A DNA stretch of 64,000 nucleotides from Dyella terrae (GTDB lineage Bacteria > Pseudomonadota > Gammaproteobacteria > Xanthomonadales > Rhodanobacteraceae): positions 186,001 to 250,000 of the forward strand of contig NZ_CP089414.1 in assembly GCF_022394535.1 (NCBI RefSeq), in the 5' to 3' direction. This document shows positions 24,854-33,570 of this stretch, one piece after another. The notes under the pieces are model-generated. The model searched no databases, was not told the DNA's origin, and saw only the letters and a program-made list of their open reading frames with translations. Within the stretch, counting starts at the first letter, position 1, and each line of letters starts with the position of its first letter. The translations under genes and the position numbers were made by a program.

Positions 24854-25263
24854 TGCTCCTCCGTGAATTCGGCGGTGTACCGATTTGCGCCTTATGTCCC
24901 GCGCGAGATTCCATCGCTAGTTAGTGGGTGTGCAGTTCACGGCCGATGCACACAATTGCGTGCTCGCCCTCGACGAGTGCCGTAGGGCTGGCATGCACCG
25001 AGTAGCGGCCGGTGAAGATCGCGCGGACGCGGGATGGCCGAGCCGAGCACGAAGCGCGTATCAGCCATAGCTTCAAATTCGATCGATTCGTCCAAGGGAG
25101 CACATGCCTAACTCTCCTCTTCCGACCGGCTCTAGCGTGCGTAGACTGCCATCCATCACGGCACTCTGGCCGACTGGGCGGCCCGGCGGCGGCTGATCGA
25201 TCCAGCGCTCGCCTGGTCAAGCAGGTCCTTGGCACCCTTCGCGCCGGTTATTCGACGAAAATA
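24854..25263. other. Intergenic region between lysR and the VOC gene
   Basis: 410 nt. No complete gene. On the - strand a short open stretch ends IFTGRYSVHASPTALVEGEH then AIVCIGRELHTH, which looks like the tail of a protein but is not one I can name. The region probably holds decayed sequence and the lysR promoter. Confidence 0.35.
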
Positions 25264-25695
25264 TCAAACGGGCTTGTCGCCACAATGGCTAGTGTAGAAA
25301 CTGACGCCATTGCCATCGGGATCTTGTATCGTGAAATAACGATGGCCGTATAGCGCGCGTTCTGCGATGACTGACGGTGAATATCCTTTATCAATCAGGC
25401 CGGTCCTGTAGAGTTCCAGATCCGCTTTTGTGTGCCCAGCGATCATCAGATCCAATTTTTCGCTGCCAAACTCTGGTCTTTGGCCGACATGGCTATTCTG
25501 CAAAGTGCTGCTCTGATCATCGTCCTTTTGAAATAGCAGCAAATGCGTGCCACCGCGCAGTTCAACGATCGCCAATCCAGGAAATGTGTCGAGTGCGCGC
25601 AGACCTAAGCCAGCATAAAACTGACGACTCGCCTCGATATTTAGCACTTTCATGACAAAGTGACCGAGGGCTGCGGCGGGTAAAGAGTCTTCCAT
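25264..25695 (-). CDS. VOC-family (glyoxalase/dioxygenase fold) protein
   Basis: 143 residues with one VOC module pair: LGHFVMKVLNIEASRQFYAG and HRYFTIQDPDGNGVSFYTSH, the family's strand pattern with the final DPDGN turn. Typical metal ligands are not all obvious (a His in ALGHF and a Glu in IVELRGG are candidates), so the substrate cannot be given; roles range from glyoxalase to antibiotic binding. It is divergent from the TetR gene and shares its operator region, so it is the likely target of that repressor. Confidence 0.82.
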   Translation of the reverse strand: MEDSLPAAALGHFVMKVLNIEASRQFYAGLGLRALDTFPGLAIVELRGGTHLLLFQKDDDQSSTLQNSHVGQRPEFGSEKLDLMIAGHTKADLELYRTGLIDKGYSPSVIAERALYGHRYFTIQDPDGNGVSFYTSHCGDKPV

Positions 25696-25773
25696 TTCTA
25701 AGTCCTTTCATAAAGTTCGCTAGTGGGCTAGCTGGGGAGCAGCGTTGCTGTGCAAGCGCCGCCGTGCTAATCT

Positions 25774-25810
25774 GACCGATTAGTCGGAAATAGTATCCGA
25801 CTGATCGGTC
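25774..25810. promoter_or_regulatory. Probable TetR operator, 14-bp inverted repeat between VOC and tetR genes
   Basis: GACCGATTAGTCGG (25774-25787) and CCGACTGATCGGTC (25797-25810) are inverted repeats with one mismatch and a 9-bp spacer. Each half is itself nearly palindromic (CCGAT/ATCGG type). The site lies 20 nt before the GTG of the TetR gene and about 80 nt from the VOC start, placed to control both. Confidence 0.72.
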
Positions 25811-25829
25811 GAAAAAGCAAGGGGTTGTT

Positions 25830-26402
25830 GTGGCGCGAAAAAAGGAAATCGACAGAGACAGGGTCTTGGATGCTGCCGAGGCCGTCATCCTCGAATCTGG
25901 TGGTCGAAATTTCACGCTCGACGCCGTCGCCGAGCGTGCGGGGATCAGCAAGGGCGGTCTCGTCTATACCTTTGCGACTAAGGATGGATTGGTATATGCG
26001 GCGCTAGAACGAGAAATGGCTCGTTTTCAGGAGGCAGTACGTCAGCGACTCGGCAGTGGGCCAACTGGGCCGGTCGAATTGGTCCTCGCGCATATCGAGG
26101 AAGCCCTGGCCGAGGACGACGCCTCGACGCAAATGGCGGCTTTTCTCATAACCGCACTGGTGCACGCCCCTGACATGCTGGGACCGGTGCGACGCCTGTA
26201 CAGCGCATTGCTCGATCCGCTTCGATCGGAACATGGTGAGTTTGCTGAAGTCCGTCACGCACTGCTGGCTGTTGAAGGTATTTTTCTGCTCCGAGGACTC
26301 GGGTTTGCAGAGGTTTCCGCAGACGAGCTCAAATCTGTCCTGCTCCACGCACGCAACATCGTCCTTGCGGTGTTGAATAGATCGGCATACCTACCGCTCT
26401 GA
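25830..26402 (+). CDS. TetR-family transcriptional repressor
   Basis: 190 residues from a GTG start. The N-terminal TetR DNA-binding domain is clear (RDRVLDAAEAVILESGGRNF, TLDAVAERAGISKGGLVYTF, FATKDGLVYAALEREMARF). The C-terminal ligand domain (MAAFLITALVHAPDMLGPVR) is of the kind seen in regulators of small-molecule detoxification genes. Divergent from the VOC gene; the operator between them suggests ligand-induced control of that enzyme. Confidence 0.88.
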   Translation: MARKKEIDRDRVLDAAEAVILESGGRNFTLDAVAERAGISKGGLVYTFATKDGLVYAALEREMARFQEAVRQRLGSGPTGPVELVLAHIEEALAEDDASTQMAAFLITALVHAPDMLGPVRRLYSALLDPLRSEHGEFAEVRHALLAVEGIFLLRGLGFAEVSADELKSVLLHARNIVLAVLNRSAYLPL

Positions 26403-26527
26403 GAGTCAGCGATTTGACGATGAATTCGGCGATCTCCCAATTCCGGCATATCAATTCCAACGCATCCAGGCTCGCTTGCTCCCTCAATCGCAGTCACCGA
26501 CTCTCACAGCATCGTTACGCCCGCGCA

Positions 26528-28513
26528 TCACCCAGGGCCTAACTGGCGCTGTCGCCCCATATCCCAAGATATCCCACCGCTTCGCACCGTCGCAGCGATT
26601 TGCTGCCCTAGCCGCTGCTCGATCACCGGCCTCCACGGCACCAGGCTAAACCCCATGCCATCGTCAAGCATGGCGTATCGCCCACTGGCAAGCATGACGC
26701 TGCGGCGGTAGATGCCGGCCACGCGCTGGCCATCGGCCACGGGCCGATGCTCCAGGCCAGTTTCGGCGGCAATTTCCTTCCCGACCTGCGCCAGATCCCG
26801 ATTGCGCAGTGTGCCCAACAGGTTTCGCGCCAGCATCACGCGCTGGCCGCGCCGCTCTGCCAACCCCTGTTCGGCCAGGAAATCGGAGCGCTTTTGGAGC
26901 GCGTCTTTGACCTCGCTGCCAAACCCCAGATCGCCGAGCCCTCGGCCACTTCCAATCAGTTGCTGGTCGAGCCATGTAGCGCCGATCACTCGGGCCTGCC
27001 GCTCTATGGGCAGGTGCGATTTCAACTCCACGACCACGCCACCCAAGCGCTGCGCGTCATACTGGCGGCCTTTCTCCAGCAGGTCGTCCGGCACCTTCCA
27101 CAACCCTTCGGCGACGCGCTCCACGATACCGGCGCGGCGTAAGGCTTCCAGCCGGCGGACATGGGCCGCGACGACTTCATGCGGGTCGCGGCTTGCCTGC
27201 GCCTGTCCCTGTGCGACCGCTAGGTGATGATCCGTGCGGTACAAGCCGTCACTCGCCAGCGCGGTGATGTTGCGGTCAGCGGTCCGCAGTTCCGCGTAAC
27301 CGCGCACCTCCACCACCGATCCCATGGGGTAGTTCCCGGGTTCATCGCGGGCATTGAGCGCAACATAGTGGGCCTTACCGTCCACGCCGTCGATGACCAG
27401 ATAACCCCGGTCGCGCAGCTCATCGGCCAGTCCTTTCGCAGCTATGCGCCCGACGACTGTGCGGCCATTGTCGCCTGGCTCGAACACTGCCAGCTCGCGC
27501 GGCTGGCCGCTCATGGCCCGCTGCATGGTACGGATGATGTCGCCACGCTCGCCCAGGGCGCGCAAGGTCTTCTCGGCATCAGCATGGACGGCCCAGGTGC
27601 CGGGCTGCACCTCGTCGGCCAGATCCATGCGCTGCAAGCGTTGCAACCGCCCAATCAGCAGCAGGCGCTGGCGTTGCAATCGGGATTCGTTGAAGCGCTC
27701 GATCTGCACACGGCCATCGTCGTCTACCTCGCGTTGCAAGGTGCGATCAAGGCTCGTCCATCGCTCCTGTTCCACCTCGCGTTGCAAGGTTTGCTGGATC
27801 TCCCGTTCGGTGCGCGGCCCCAGCCATTCAGTCGCCAGCTCGGCGGCCCGGTGGCGGAAACCCTGGGCGATGTAGTCGCCCGCGATGATGAGGTCTTTGC
27901 CGGTGTCGTCGCGCCCGCGCACGACGATATGCGTGTGCGGGTTGTCCGTATTCCAGTGATCGACCGCCACCCACTCCAGCCGTGTGCCCAGGTCGGCCTC
28001 CATACGTTCCATCAGGTGCCGGGTGTACGTGCGCAGGTCTTCCAACTCGGCGCCGTCCTCGGACGAGAGGATGAAGCGGAAATGGTGCCGGTCGTCCGCG
28101 CAGTGCTCCTTGAAGGCACCGAGGTCGGCTTCGTCGGTCTGTGGGCCATAGGCGCGGCCCGGCTCGCCCTCTCGGCCCACGCCGTCACGCTCGATGTAGC
28201 GCAGGTGCTTGGCAAGCGACTGCGGGCTGGCGTGGCGCTGGTTGACCAGCAAGGTCTTGATGATCACGCGCCGCGAGAACGGCGTCAGCTTCGCACCTGC
28301 GAAGCGCGCTGCCGTATGGCCGCGCCCCAGGCGCGAGCCGGGCCGCTGGCCGGTACGCTGGCCCTTGCCGCCGACCATGACAGGACGGTGCAGTGCCGAC
28401 TTGCCTGCGCTGGCCTTGCCAGTCTGCTTGAGCACCCTGGAAACGAAGCCCTGGCCCCGGTGTTTCGGCGCGCCGGGACGCACGCGGAAATCGTCATCGT
28501 CGCGCTGGCTCAT
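26528..28513 (-). CDS. traI: TraI-like relaxase (VirD2-type, DUF3363)
   Basis: 661 residues. The N-terminal relaxase domain ends with the metal-binding motif DNPHTHIVVRG (residues 190-200), preceded by FRFILSSEDGAELEDLRTYT. The large C-terminal part, from about residue 230, is the DUF3363 domain typical of Tn4371-like ICEs. It should nick oriT and pilot the single strand through TraG and the Trb channel. Catalytic Tyr candidates lie near Y107 (KHLRYIERDG). The start is followed by a strongly basic stretch. Upstream lies the non-coding region where oriT is most likely. Confidence 0.93.
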   Translation of the reverse strand: MSQRDDDDFRVRPGAPKHRGQGFVSRVLKQTGKASAGKSALHRPVMVGGKGQRTGQRPGSRLGRGHTAARFAGAKLTPFSRRVIIKTLLVNQRHASPQSLAKHLRYIERDGVGREGEPGRAYGPQTDEADLGAFKEHCADDRHHFRFILSSEDGAELEDLRTYTRHLMERMEADLGTRLEWVAVDHWNTDNPHTHIVVRGRDDTGKDLIIAGDYIAQGFRHRAAELATEWLGPRTEREIQQTLQREVEQERWTSLDRTLQREVDDDGRVQIERFNESRLQRQRLLLIGRLQRLQRMDLADEVQPGTWAVHADAEKTLRALGERGDIIRTMQRAMSGQPRELAVFEPGDNGRTVVGRIAAKGLADELRDRGYLVIDGVDGKAHYVALNARDEPGNYPMGSVVEVRGYAELRTADRNITALASDGLYRTDHHLAVAQGQAQASRDPHEVVAAHVRRLEALRRAGIVERVAEGLWKVPDDLLEKGRQYDAQRLGGVVVELKSHLPIERQARVIGATWLDQQLIGSGRGLGDLGFGSEVKDALQKRSDFLAEQGLAERRGQRVMLARNLLGTLRNRDLAQVGKEIAAETGLEHRPVADGQRVAGIYRRSVMLASGRYAMLDDGMGFSLVPWRPVIEQRLGQQIAATVRSGGISWDMGRQRQLGPG

Positions 28514-28976
28514 GGCCGACCTCCCTCAAAGCATGAACGCAAGCTGCGGCGTGCGCCAGCGTGCGAAGCACGCGACGGAGCCCCTATCGGCGCGAGCTTC
28601 GCGCCCCATGCGGCACAGCGGCGAAGCCGGCCTGTGCCGCGCCAACCCCACGTGCAGACAGACTTTGCGGGCGGACAGGTGCCGCCCCCTTTTGTCTTGC
28701 CTTCCGCCTTTGTCTTTCGCTGTCGCTCCAGGCGTCGGCGGCCCGGCGGCGCTGCGCTGCATGCAGCCAGCGCGCCGGCGAACGCGACCACGGCCACAGG
28801 CCGGGCGCGTTCGAGGCAAGACGCCTGCACGTCGGAAAGCATCGCCGGAGGCTGCGCGACGTGCGATGCCGAATACGCAAATTCGGCAGCCGCACGACAC
28901 GCGCGACGACACGACGCCGCGCAGCGGAACGACACGTCGGATGGCACAACAAAGCGCAGCGAGTCGGCAGCCATCA
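28514..28976. other. Non-coding region between relaxase and traF genes, candidate oriT
   Basis: 463 nt. Open frames here have unlikely composition (Arg/Ala/Ser-rich, no family). It is rich in CGACAC-type words (28895-28940: ACGACACGCGCGACGACACG and onward). The region just upstream of the relaxase gene is a usual oriT place, but I cannot point to a nic consensus. Confidence 0.4.
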
Positions 28977-29561
28977 TCAGTGTGTCTCCAGCCAGAGCGG
29001 ATGCGCGACGCCGATCACGGCGGAGGCAGCCACCGGCCCGAAATACCTACTATCGAACGACGCCGGATTGGTCGTGCTCAACAAGAACAGCTCGCCCGGC
29101 AGCAGATGCCGGCACTGCTGCCAGGCAGGCAGCGGCCGGCCCAGGTGGTCGGCAGGCAGCGTCGCGGCCACCGACACGCCGTCAATGCTCACGCTGCGCC
29201 CGACGATGCACACCTGCTGCGGCGCGATGGCGCCCACACGCTTGAGCAACGGAATACCCGGCGGCAGGTAATCGCGCTGCGCGGCCAGCAACGCAGCCTG
29301 CGCCGGCAGGTGGGCCAGCACAACGCTGTCCACTTGCATGGGGGTGTGCAGTGGATCGGTCAGCCAGTTGAATGGATCGACGCGATACCAGCCGACTGGC
29401 ACGCTGTCGGTCGGGTTGTAGATCACGCGCGGCAGTGGCGACACGAACGACGCCCAGGCCAGCGCAGCGAGGCCGCAGGCGGACAGGCTTGCCAGTACGA
29501 GGCGAGCGCGCAAACGCGAGCGAGGGTGCGGCGAGGCGGCGGAAGCGGGAACGCTCGTCAT
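28977..29561 (-). CDS. traF: TraF-like S26-family peptidase for pilin maturation
   Basis: 194 residues: an N-terminal membrane helix (LVLASLSACGLAALAWASF), then NPTDSVPVGWYRVDP with the catalytic-Ser region (S53-V-P-V-G), then PPGIPLLKRVGAIAPQQVC with the catalytic Lys (K108), and a C-terminal GELFLLSTTNPASFDSRYFG box. This is the conjugative S26 (TraF/LepB-like) peptidase, which in IncP processes and cyclises the TrbC pilin. It overlaps the DUF2840 stop by ATGA. Confidence 0.92.
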   Translation of the reverse strand: MTSVPASAASPHPRSRLRARLVLASLSACGLAALAWASFVSPLPRVIYNPTDSVPVGWYRVDPFNWLTDPLHTPMQVDSVVLAHLPAQAALLAAQRDYLPPGIPLLKRVGAIAPQQVCIVGRSVSIDGVSVAATLPADHLGRPLPAWQQCRHLLPGELFLLSTTNPASFDSRYFGPVAASAVIGVAHPLWLETH

Positions 29562-30088
29562 GACAGCGCCCTCCCGGCAAGCCAGGCCGCGTGTCGCTCG
29601 GCGGTGTACGCCGGCAGCGGCAGACGTGCGGCGAGTCGATTGGCGAGCGTGCGCCAGTACGCGGGCGACACGGCAGCCGGCGCGATGCCCAGCGCCTCGA
29701 TGGCGTCGATCTGCGGCAGCGCGGCGCGCACGGCGGGTTCGCCCTCGGCGTGCAGCAGCAGCTGTGCGCCCGGCAGCACGCCGGGGATGCGCTGCGCCGC
29801 GTCCAGCGGCGTGCAAGTCTGCATCACCATGAGCTGCCAGCGGATCGTGCCGTAGTCGTTGGCCTGCCAGCGGATGCGGCACAACATCGCGCCCGGCAGG
29901 AACACCGCGACGCGACGCCAGCGGTCGAGTCGGACGGTGCGCGCCGGCTCGCCGAAGCGCAGGTAGAGATCTATGCGCTGCTCAACGTAGGCAAGCGATA
30001 CGCGGGTCAACGACACGACACCGGCTTGGCCGGCGAGCGCAGCGAGCAACGGCGGCGCAGCCGTAACCGCCGAAATGGATGCGTTCAT
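29558..30088 (-). CDS. DUF2840 family protein
   Basis: 176 residues starting MNASISAVTAAPPLLAALAG after GGAGACG. It matches the DUF2840 proteins found between traF and parA in these ICEs (LTRVSLAYVEQRIDLYLRFG, WQANDYGTIRWQLMVMQTCT). Function unknown. The Trp/Arg-rich middle (VRLDRWRRVAVFLPG) has no catalytic motif I recognise. Coupled at both ends to its neighbours by 4-nt overlaps. Confidence 0.85.
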   Translation of the reverse strand: MNASISAVTAAPPLLAALAGQAGVVSLTRVSLAYVEQRIDLYLRFGEPARTVRLDRWRRVAVFLPGAMLCRIRWQANDYGTIRWQLMVMQTCTPLDAAQRIPGVLPGAQLLLHAEGEPAVRAALPQIDAIEALGIAPAAVSPAYWRTLANRLAARLPLPAYTAERHAAWLAGRALS

Positions 30089-30336
30089 GGGGTCGTCTCC
30101 GGAAACTCGCGTTCGAGCAACGCGCGCAGCAGTTCGGCGACCGTCACGCCCTGCGTGAACGCCGACACCTTGATGCGGGCGCGCATCGCAGGCGTGATGT
30201 CGAGTGTCAGGCGTGCGGTGTAAAGGTCGCCTTTGTGCAAGGTCTCGGCGTCGCCTTGGCGAACCCACGCTTCGGCGTGCGGGTTCGCTGGCGGCCGTGC
30301 GCCGATGCCGATGCGTTTGCTGCGCGCTGTCGTCAT
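30085..30336 (-). CDS. Small ParB-like/ribbon-helix-helix partition protein
   Basis: 83 residues: a basic N-terminus (MTTARSKRIGIGARPPANPH), then DLYTARLTLDITPAMRARIK and VSAFTQGVTVAELLRALLER, a ribbon-helix-helix fold. The position right after parA and the ATGA overlap point to the centromere-binding partner of ParA, like ParG/ParB-type RHH adaptors; a larger ParB (35656-37692) is also encoded. Confidence 0.78.
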   Translation of the reverse strand: MTTARSKRIGIGARPPANPHAEAWVRQGDAETLHKGDLYTARLTLDITPAMRARIKVSAFTQGVTVAELLRALLEREFPETTP

Positions 30337-30971
30337 GCCGGCCACCGCAGAAGCTCGTCGGTGAGCGCCGCGATCTCGCGCGCGGCGGCGCTGTCGGGCG
30401 CCGTCTCGCGTGCGAGCCGGCCAGCGGCCACGCTGTCGGCGAACACGATGCGTTGATGCACTTCCGAGCGCAGCGCTGGCAGCGGCTGCTCGGCGAGCGC
30501 GCTGCGTGCCTCGCGGCCGATGATCGTGGTGCTGACGCGCCGGTTCACGACGAAGGCCGCGCGCAGCGCAGGCCGGAACACCTGCGCCTCGCGGATCAGC
30601 GCCACCATCTCGGCACTGGCCCACAAATCGTAGGGGCTGGGCTGCACCGGGATCAGCACGCGCTCGGCCGCCAGGAGCGCCGAGCGCGCCAGCGCGGCGA
30701 TGCGCGGCGGGCCGTCGATAACGACGTGATCGGCCCGCCTGGCGAGTTCTGGCGCTTCCTGGTGCAGCGTTTCGCGGGCCACGCCCACGGTACTGAACAG
30801 CCGGGGCAAGTCCTGCTGGCTTCTGCGTTGCCTCCAGTCCAGCGCCGAGCCTTGCGGGTCGGTATCGAGCAGGATGACCGATTGCCCGCGCATCGCCAGT
30901 TCGCCTGCGATGTGCGTGGCGAGCGTGGTCTTGCCGACGCCGCCCTTCTGGTTGAGCAGCGCGATGATCAT
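30333..30971 (-). CDS. parA: ParA-family partition ATPase
   Basis: 212 residues starting MIIALLNQKGGVGKTTLATH, with a deviant Walker A, after GGAGGG. It continues with DTDPQGSALDWRQ (A' motif) and VVIDGPPRIAAL (Walker B). This small ParA type lacks an N-terminal regulatory HTH. It should stabilise the element when it is circular, with the RHH gene that follows. Confidence 0.93.
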   Translation of the reverse strand: MIIALLNQKGGVGKTTLATHIAGELAMRGQSVILLDTDPQGSALDWRQRRSQQDLPRLFSTVGVARETLHQEAPELARRADHVVIDGPPRIAALARSALLAAERVLIPVQPSPYDLWASAEMVALIREAQVFRPALRAAFVVNRRVSTTIIGREARSALAEQPLPALRSEVHQRIVFADSVAAGRLARETAPDSAAAREIAALTDELLRWPA

Positions 30972-31063
30972 GGCGCGGCCCTCCGTGTTGGAATGCCGGG
31001 CTTTCGCGGTTGCGCGTGGTGCCATTTGACGGTTGTCCACCGAAACGGCGCGCTTCTACTATC

Positions 31064-31093
31064 AGTTAGAGTATTTAAGTTAGATAAGTTAGA
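31064..31093 (+). repeat. Three AGTTAGA direct repeats upstream of parA
   Basis: AGTTAGA at 31064-31070, 31078-31084 and 31087-31093, in an AT-rich stretch about 95-120 bp before the parA start. Likely an operator or centromere for the RHH/ParA pair, or an AT-rich unwinding region beside the iterons. Inferred from position only. Confidence 0.5.
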
Positions 31094-31136
31094 GGGCGCT
31101 GAAACCCGCGCCGTTATTGGCTTTCCGGCGATTTCG

Positions 31137-31200
31137 CACGCCTGATAGCACGATAGGCACACGCCTGATAGCACGATACCTGGCACGTCTGATAGCACGA
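31137..31200. repeat. Iterons, candidate replication origin of the ICE
   Basis: Three direct copies of CACGCCTGATAGCACGA at 31137-31153, 31160-31176 and 31184-31200 (the last with T for C at position 5), spaced 23 and 24 bp. They lie just beyond the 3' end of repA and next to an AT-rich stretch. TTATCCCC at 31225-31232 resembles a DnaA box. RepA-binding iterons of this spacing define theta origins. Confidence 0.72.
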
Positions 31201-31224
31201 GCCCGTCCACACGTTTTCCCCGAG

Positions 31225-32073
31225 TTATCCCCGTGCCGTGAACGACACCGGCCGGAAGGTCAGCAGTTCCGCATCGGTATCCGGCATCCGCTCGATGCCG
31301 AGCACGTAGCCGGGCAGCGACTGCCGCGCGACCAGCGCGCGCAGGTCGCAGGCGAAGTCGTAGGGCTTCGCCGTGCTGCCCGACTTGCGGTGCAGGTGCC
31401 GGAAGTCGAATTGCCAGCCGTGCGGTTGCTTGCCGCCGTGCTTGCGCACCAGGCGGTACAGCCATCGTTCGATGCCGCCAGTCAGCCGGAAGTACGCCGG
31501 GTCGATGGTCAGCACCAGGGCGGCGTCGAGCACGCCGGCGTAGAACCAGTCCGGCAAGATCAGCTCGATGCCCAGCGGGGTGCCGCTGGCGTCGGCCAGT
31601 TCCTTCCACTCGTTGATCCACGAGAAGCGATGCAGGCGCCGGCCTGTCGTCTCGCGGATGGAAGTCGCCACGGTGGTCGATTGCAGCCGGTCGAGCGCGG
31701 CCTTGAGGCGCTGGTAGTCGCGCAGCGACACCCCGCGCCCGATAAAGCGCAGGATCTCGTAGGGTGTGGCGTGCATCAGGCGCGACGGGCGCAGGCCCGC
31801 GTCGCGCGCTTCCACGATCTGGCTGGCCGCCCAGATCAGGATGTCTGCATCCCAGATCGTGGCGATGCCGTGCTCCTGTGTCCCTTCCACGCGGATAGTG
31901 ACGTTCCTGCTGCGAAAGTCGATCGGCGCCGTGCGCCGCGACTTCGCCAGCGAGAAGAACGGAAAGGCCATCAAGTCTTGGCTGTCGCGCGGCACGATGC
32001 CATCGCCCGGCAAGGCGCGGAACAGGTCGAGCTGTTCCCGCTCCCGGGATGGGCTGGGCATGGCGATAGCCAT
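31225..32073 (-). CDS. repA: RepA-like replication initiator
   Basis: 282 residues, with RDSQDLMAFPFFSLAKSRRT at the start, VEGTQEHGIATIWDADILIW in the first winged-helix domain, and AYFRLTGGIERWLYRLVRKH in the second. This is the 'replication initiator protein A' family of Tn4371-like ICEs and broad-host plasmids. The ATG at 32073 has no strong ribosome site. Iterons lie past its stop. It implies the excised circle can replicate. Confidence 0.9.
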   Translation of the reverse strand: MAIAMPSPSREREQLDLFRALPGDGIVPRDSQDLMAFPFFSLAKSRRTAPIDFRSRNVTIRVEGTQEHGIATIWDADILIWAASQIVEARDAGLRPSRLMHATPYEILRFIGRGVSLRDYQRLKAALDRLQSTTVATSIRETTGRRLHRFSWINEWKELADASGTPLGIELILPDWFYAGVLDAALVLTIDPAYFRLTGGIERWLYRLVRKHGGKQPHGWQFDFRHLHRKSGSTAKPYDFACDLRALVARQSLPGYVLGIERMPDTDAELLTFRPVSFTARG

Positions 32074-32087
32074 CTGCGAGCCACCAA

Positions 32088-32369
32088 TTAGCGTGCACGG
32101 CTGTCGGCCGAGTGATGCTCGGCGTAGTCGGGATCGGACGTGGCCTCGTAGCTGCGCTGGTCGGCCCAGGCATCAAGGTCGGCCACGGCGTACATGACGC
32201 GCCGGCCGAACTTGCGAAACTTCGGCCCGCCGCCGATGACACGCTGCTTTTCGAGCGTGCGCGGCGACAGCCGCAGGTAGTCGGCAGCTTCGTCGTTGGT
32301 GAAGTAGCGTTGGGGCTGCGGGGGCGTGGCGACGGTAGCGGCGGCGGGCCGCAAAGGAGCTGGACGCAT
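32088..32369 (-). CDS. AlpA/MerR-like helix-turn-helix protein (excisionase-like)
   Basis: 93 residues from the ATG at 32369, 8 nt after GGAGG. RYFTNDEAADYLRLSPRTLE and FRKFGRRVMYAVADLDAWAD form the winged-helix AlpA/excisionase-type fold. In these elements the gene always precedes repA; it may regulate replication or serve as the excision factor. Confidence 0.82.
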   Translation of the reverse strand: MRPAPLRPAAATVATPPQPQRYFTNDEAADYLRLSPRTLEKQRVIGGGPKFRKFGRRVMYAVADLDAWADQRSYEATSDPDYAEHHSADSRAR

Positions 32370-32494
32370 CGGATGAACCTCCATCGGTCAGAATCGCCCG
32401 GCCACACAACGCGACCGGATGGAGGCAGTCTCGGAAAAGCGGCGCGGTGCGCAGAGGGTCGTTTTGCAACGTAGGCAAAACGACCCTCCCCAGG

Positions 32495-33250
32495 TCATTC
32501 GAGCTGTGCGAGACGGCGATAGCCGCCGTGCATCAGCGTCTGGCCCCGGCGTACCAGGCGGCGCACGCGCGAGCGCAGGCCGCCGTCGGCGTGCCAGCTT
32601 TCGGCGACCCTATCGGCACCGAAAAGTCCCGCCGCCGTTTCGCGCAAGGACGCACCCGCCAGGGTCGCGTCGAGCGCCTGCAGGGTGTGTAGTTCCAGCA
32701 GCGCGGCAGGCGTGGGACGGCTGCGGGCCAATGCCGCAGGCGCGGCCCCGCCGGTGGCGGCGCATTGCTCCAGCCAGGCCGCCAGCACGCGCTGGAGCGT
32801 GCCGGCCGAGGCGCTGGCGCGGAGGACATGGACGTAGGCCATGCCGTCCGCGAGACCCGGCGCCAGCGCCAGCCGCAGGCAGCCACCGGGCCAGCGCGCC
32901 AGCAGCACGAGGCGCTTGCTGTCGTGGATCAGGCATTTGTGGCCGGGGATGCGCCAGAATGCGAAGACGACGGCACCCGGCGGCGGGTCGGCGTCCGGGT
33001 AGAGCTGGAGCACGCTGTCGTGATCGGGGAACCAGGCCGGATGCGCATCGCGCGCATCCCGCGCCGGGTCTTCGAGCAGGCGCAGGCCCCAGGCGTGCGC
33101 CGCCTCGGGTCGGCGACGATGGCGCAGCCATTCGCGCCGATAGTCGGGGTTCCTGCGCAGATATTCCCAGGCCAGCGCGGGGCCATCAAGATGCAGCACG
33201 TAGAGATACGCGGCGGTGGGATACCAAGGTTCGGCGCTTCGATCGGCCAT
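32495..33250 (-). CDS. DUF2285 family protein
   Basis: 251 residues: an N-terminal part WYPTAAYLYVLHLDGPALAW then EYLRRNPDYRREWLRH, a middle with HLPGHKCLIHD-like residues (RIPGHKCLIHDSKRLVLLAR) and a C-terminal DUF2285 domain (GGLRSRVRRLVRRGQTLMHG GYRRL). A conserved gene of Tn4371-type ICEs with presumed regulatory role. It starts after GAGGGG. Confidence 0.85.
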   Translation of the reverse strand: MADRSAEPWYPTAAYLYVLHLDGPALAWEYLRRNPDYRREWLRHRRRPEAAHAWGLRLLEDPARDARDAHPAWFPDHDSVLQLYPDADPPPGAVVFAFWRIPGHKCLIHDSKRLVLLARWPGGCLRLALAPGLADGMAYVHVLRASASAGTLQRVLAAWLEQCAATGGAAPAALARSRPTPAALLELHTLQALDATLAGASLRETAAGLFGADRVAESWHADGGLRSRVRRLVRRGQTLMHGGYRRLAQLE

Positions 33251-33570
33251 GATGCACGATCCCCTCGTTGAGCAGGAACATCGCCACGGTCGTCGCTGTG
33301 CAGGGACTACGGCATCACTTCAAGGCGTCATCAGGCACGAGGTAAAGTAACCAGCGGTGTCAAATCCGATGGGCTCCGGCATCTTGCACGTGCAGTCCGA
33401 ATCATGACGGCGTGCGTGCGCGAATCGCACGCAGCACGGAACACCCTGCCGCAAGCCGCGTCCCGCATCGTGACTTTTTCGGTCAGGCAGACCGCCGCGC
33501 CACGCAAGAGTGGCGTTTCATACTGGCCGGGTATCGAGCCAGACCAAGAAAGAAAGGAAGCAAGGCGCGA
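33251..33570. other. Intergenic region between duf2285 and duf2958
   Basis: 320 nt with no gene that I can support; open frames on the + strand are antisense to duf2958. It probably contains the promoter of the duf2285-alpA-repA genes near 33300-33400 (AT-richer around 33340). Confidence 0.35.

Noticed and set aside
24921..25235. 105-residue - strand frame ending VEGEHAIVCIGRELHTH
   Set aside because: The last 30 residues look protein-like, but the rest does not, there is no ribosome site and I can name no family; at most a decayed gene end.
28510..28977. 155-residue frame overlapping the relaxase start by ATGA
   Set aside because: The overlap looks operon-like, but the protein is Arg/Ala/Ser/Cys-rich without structure, and the region fits a non-coding origin better.
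27224..29245. 673-residue open frame on the + strand
   Set aside because: It is antisense to the relaxase gene and continues across the relaxase-traF gap; no domain, and the relaxase is unambiguous.
30968..32407. 479-residue - strand frame over repA and alpA
   Set aside because: It is a shifted reading of repA and alpA, both of which have clear families in other frames.
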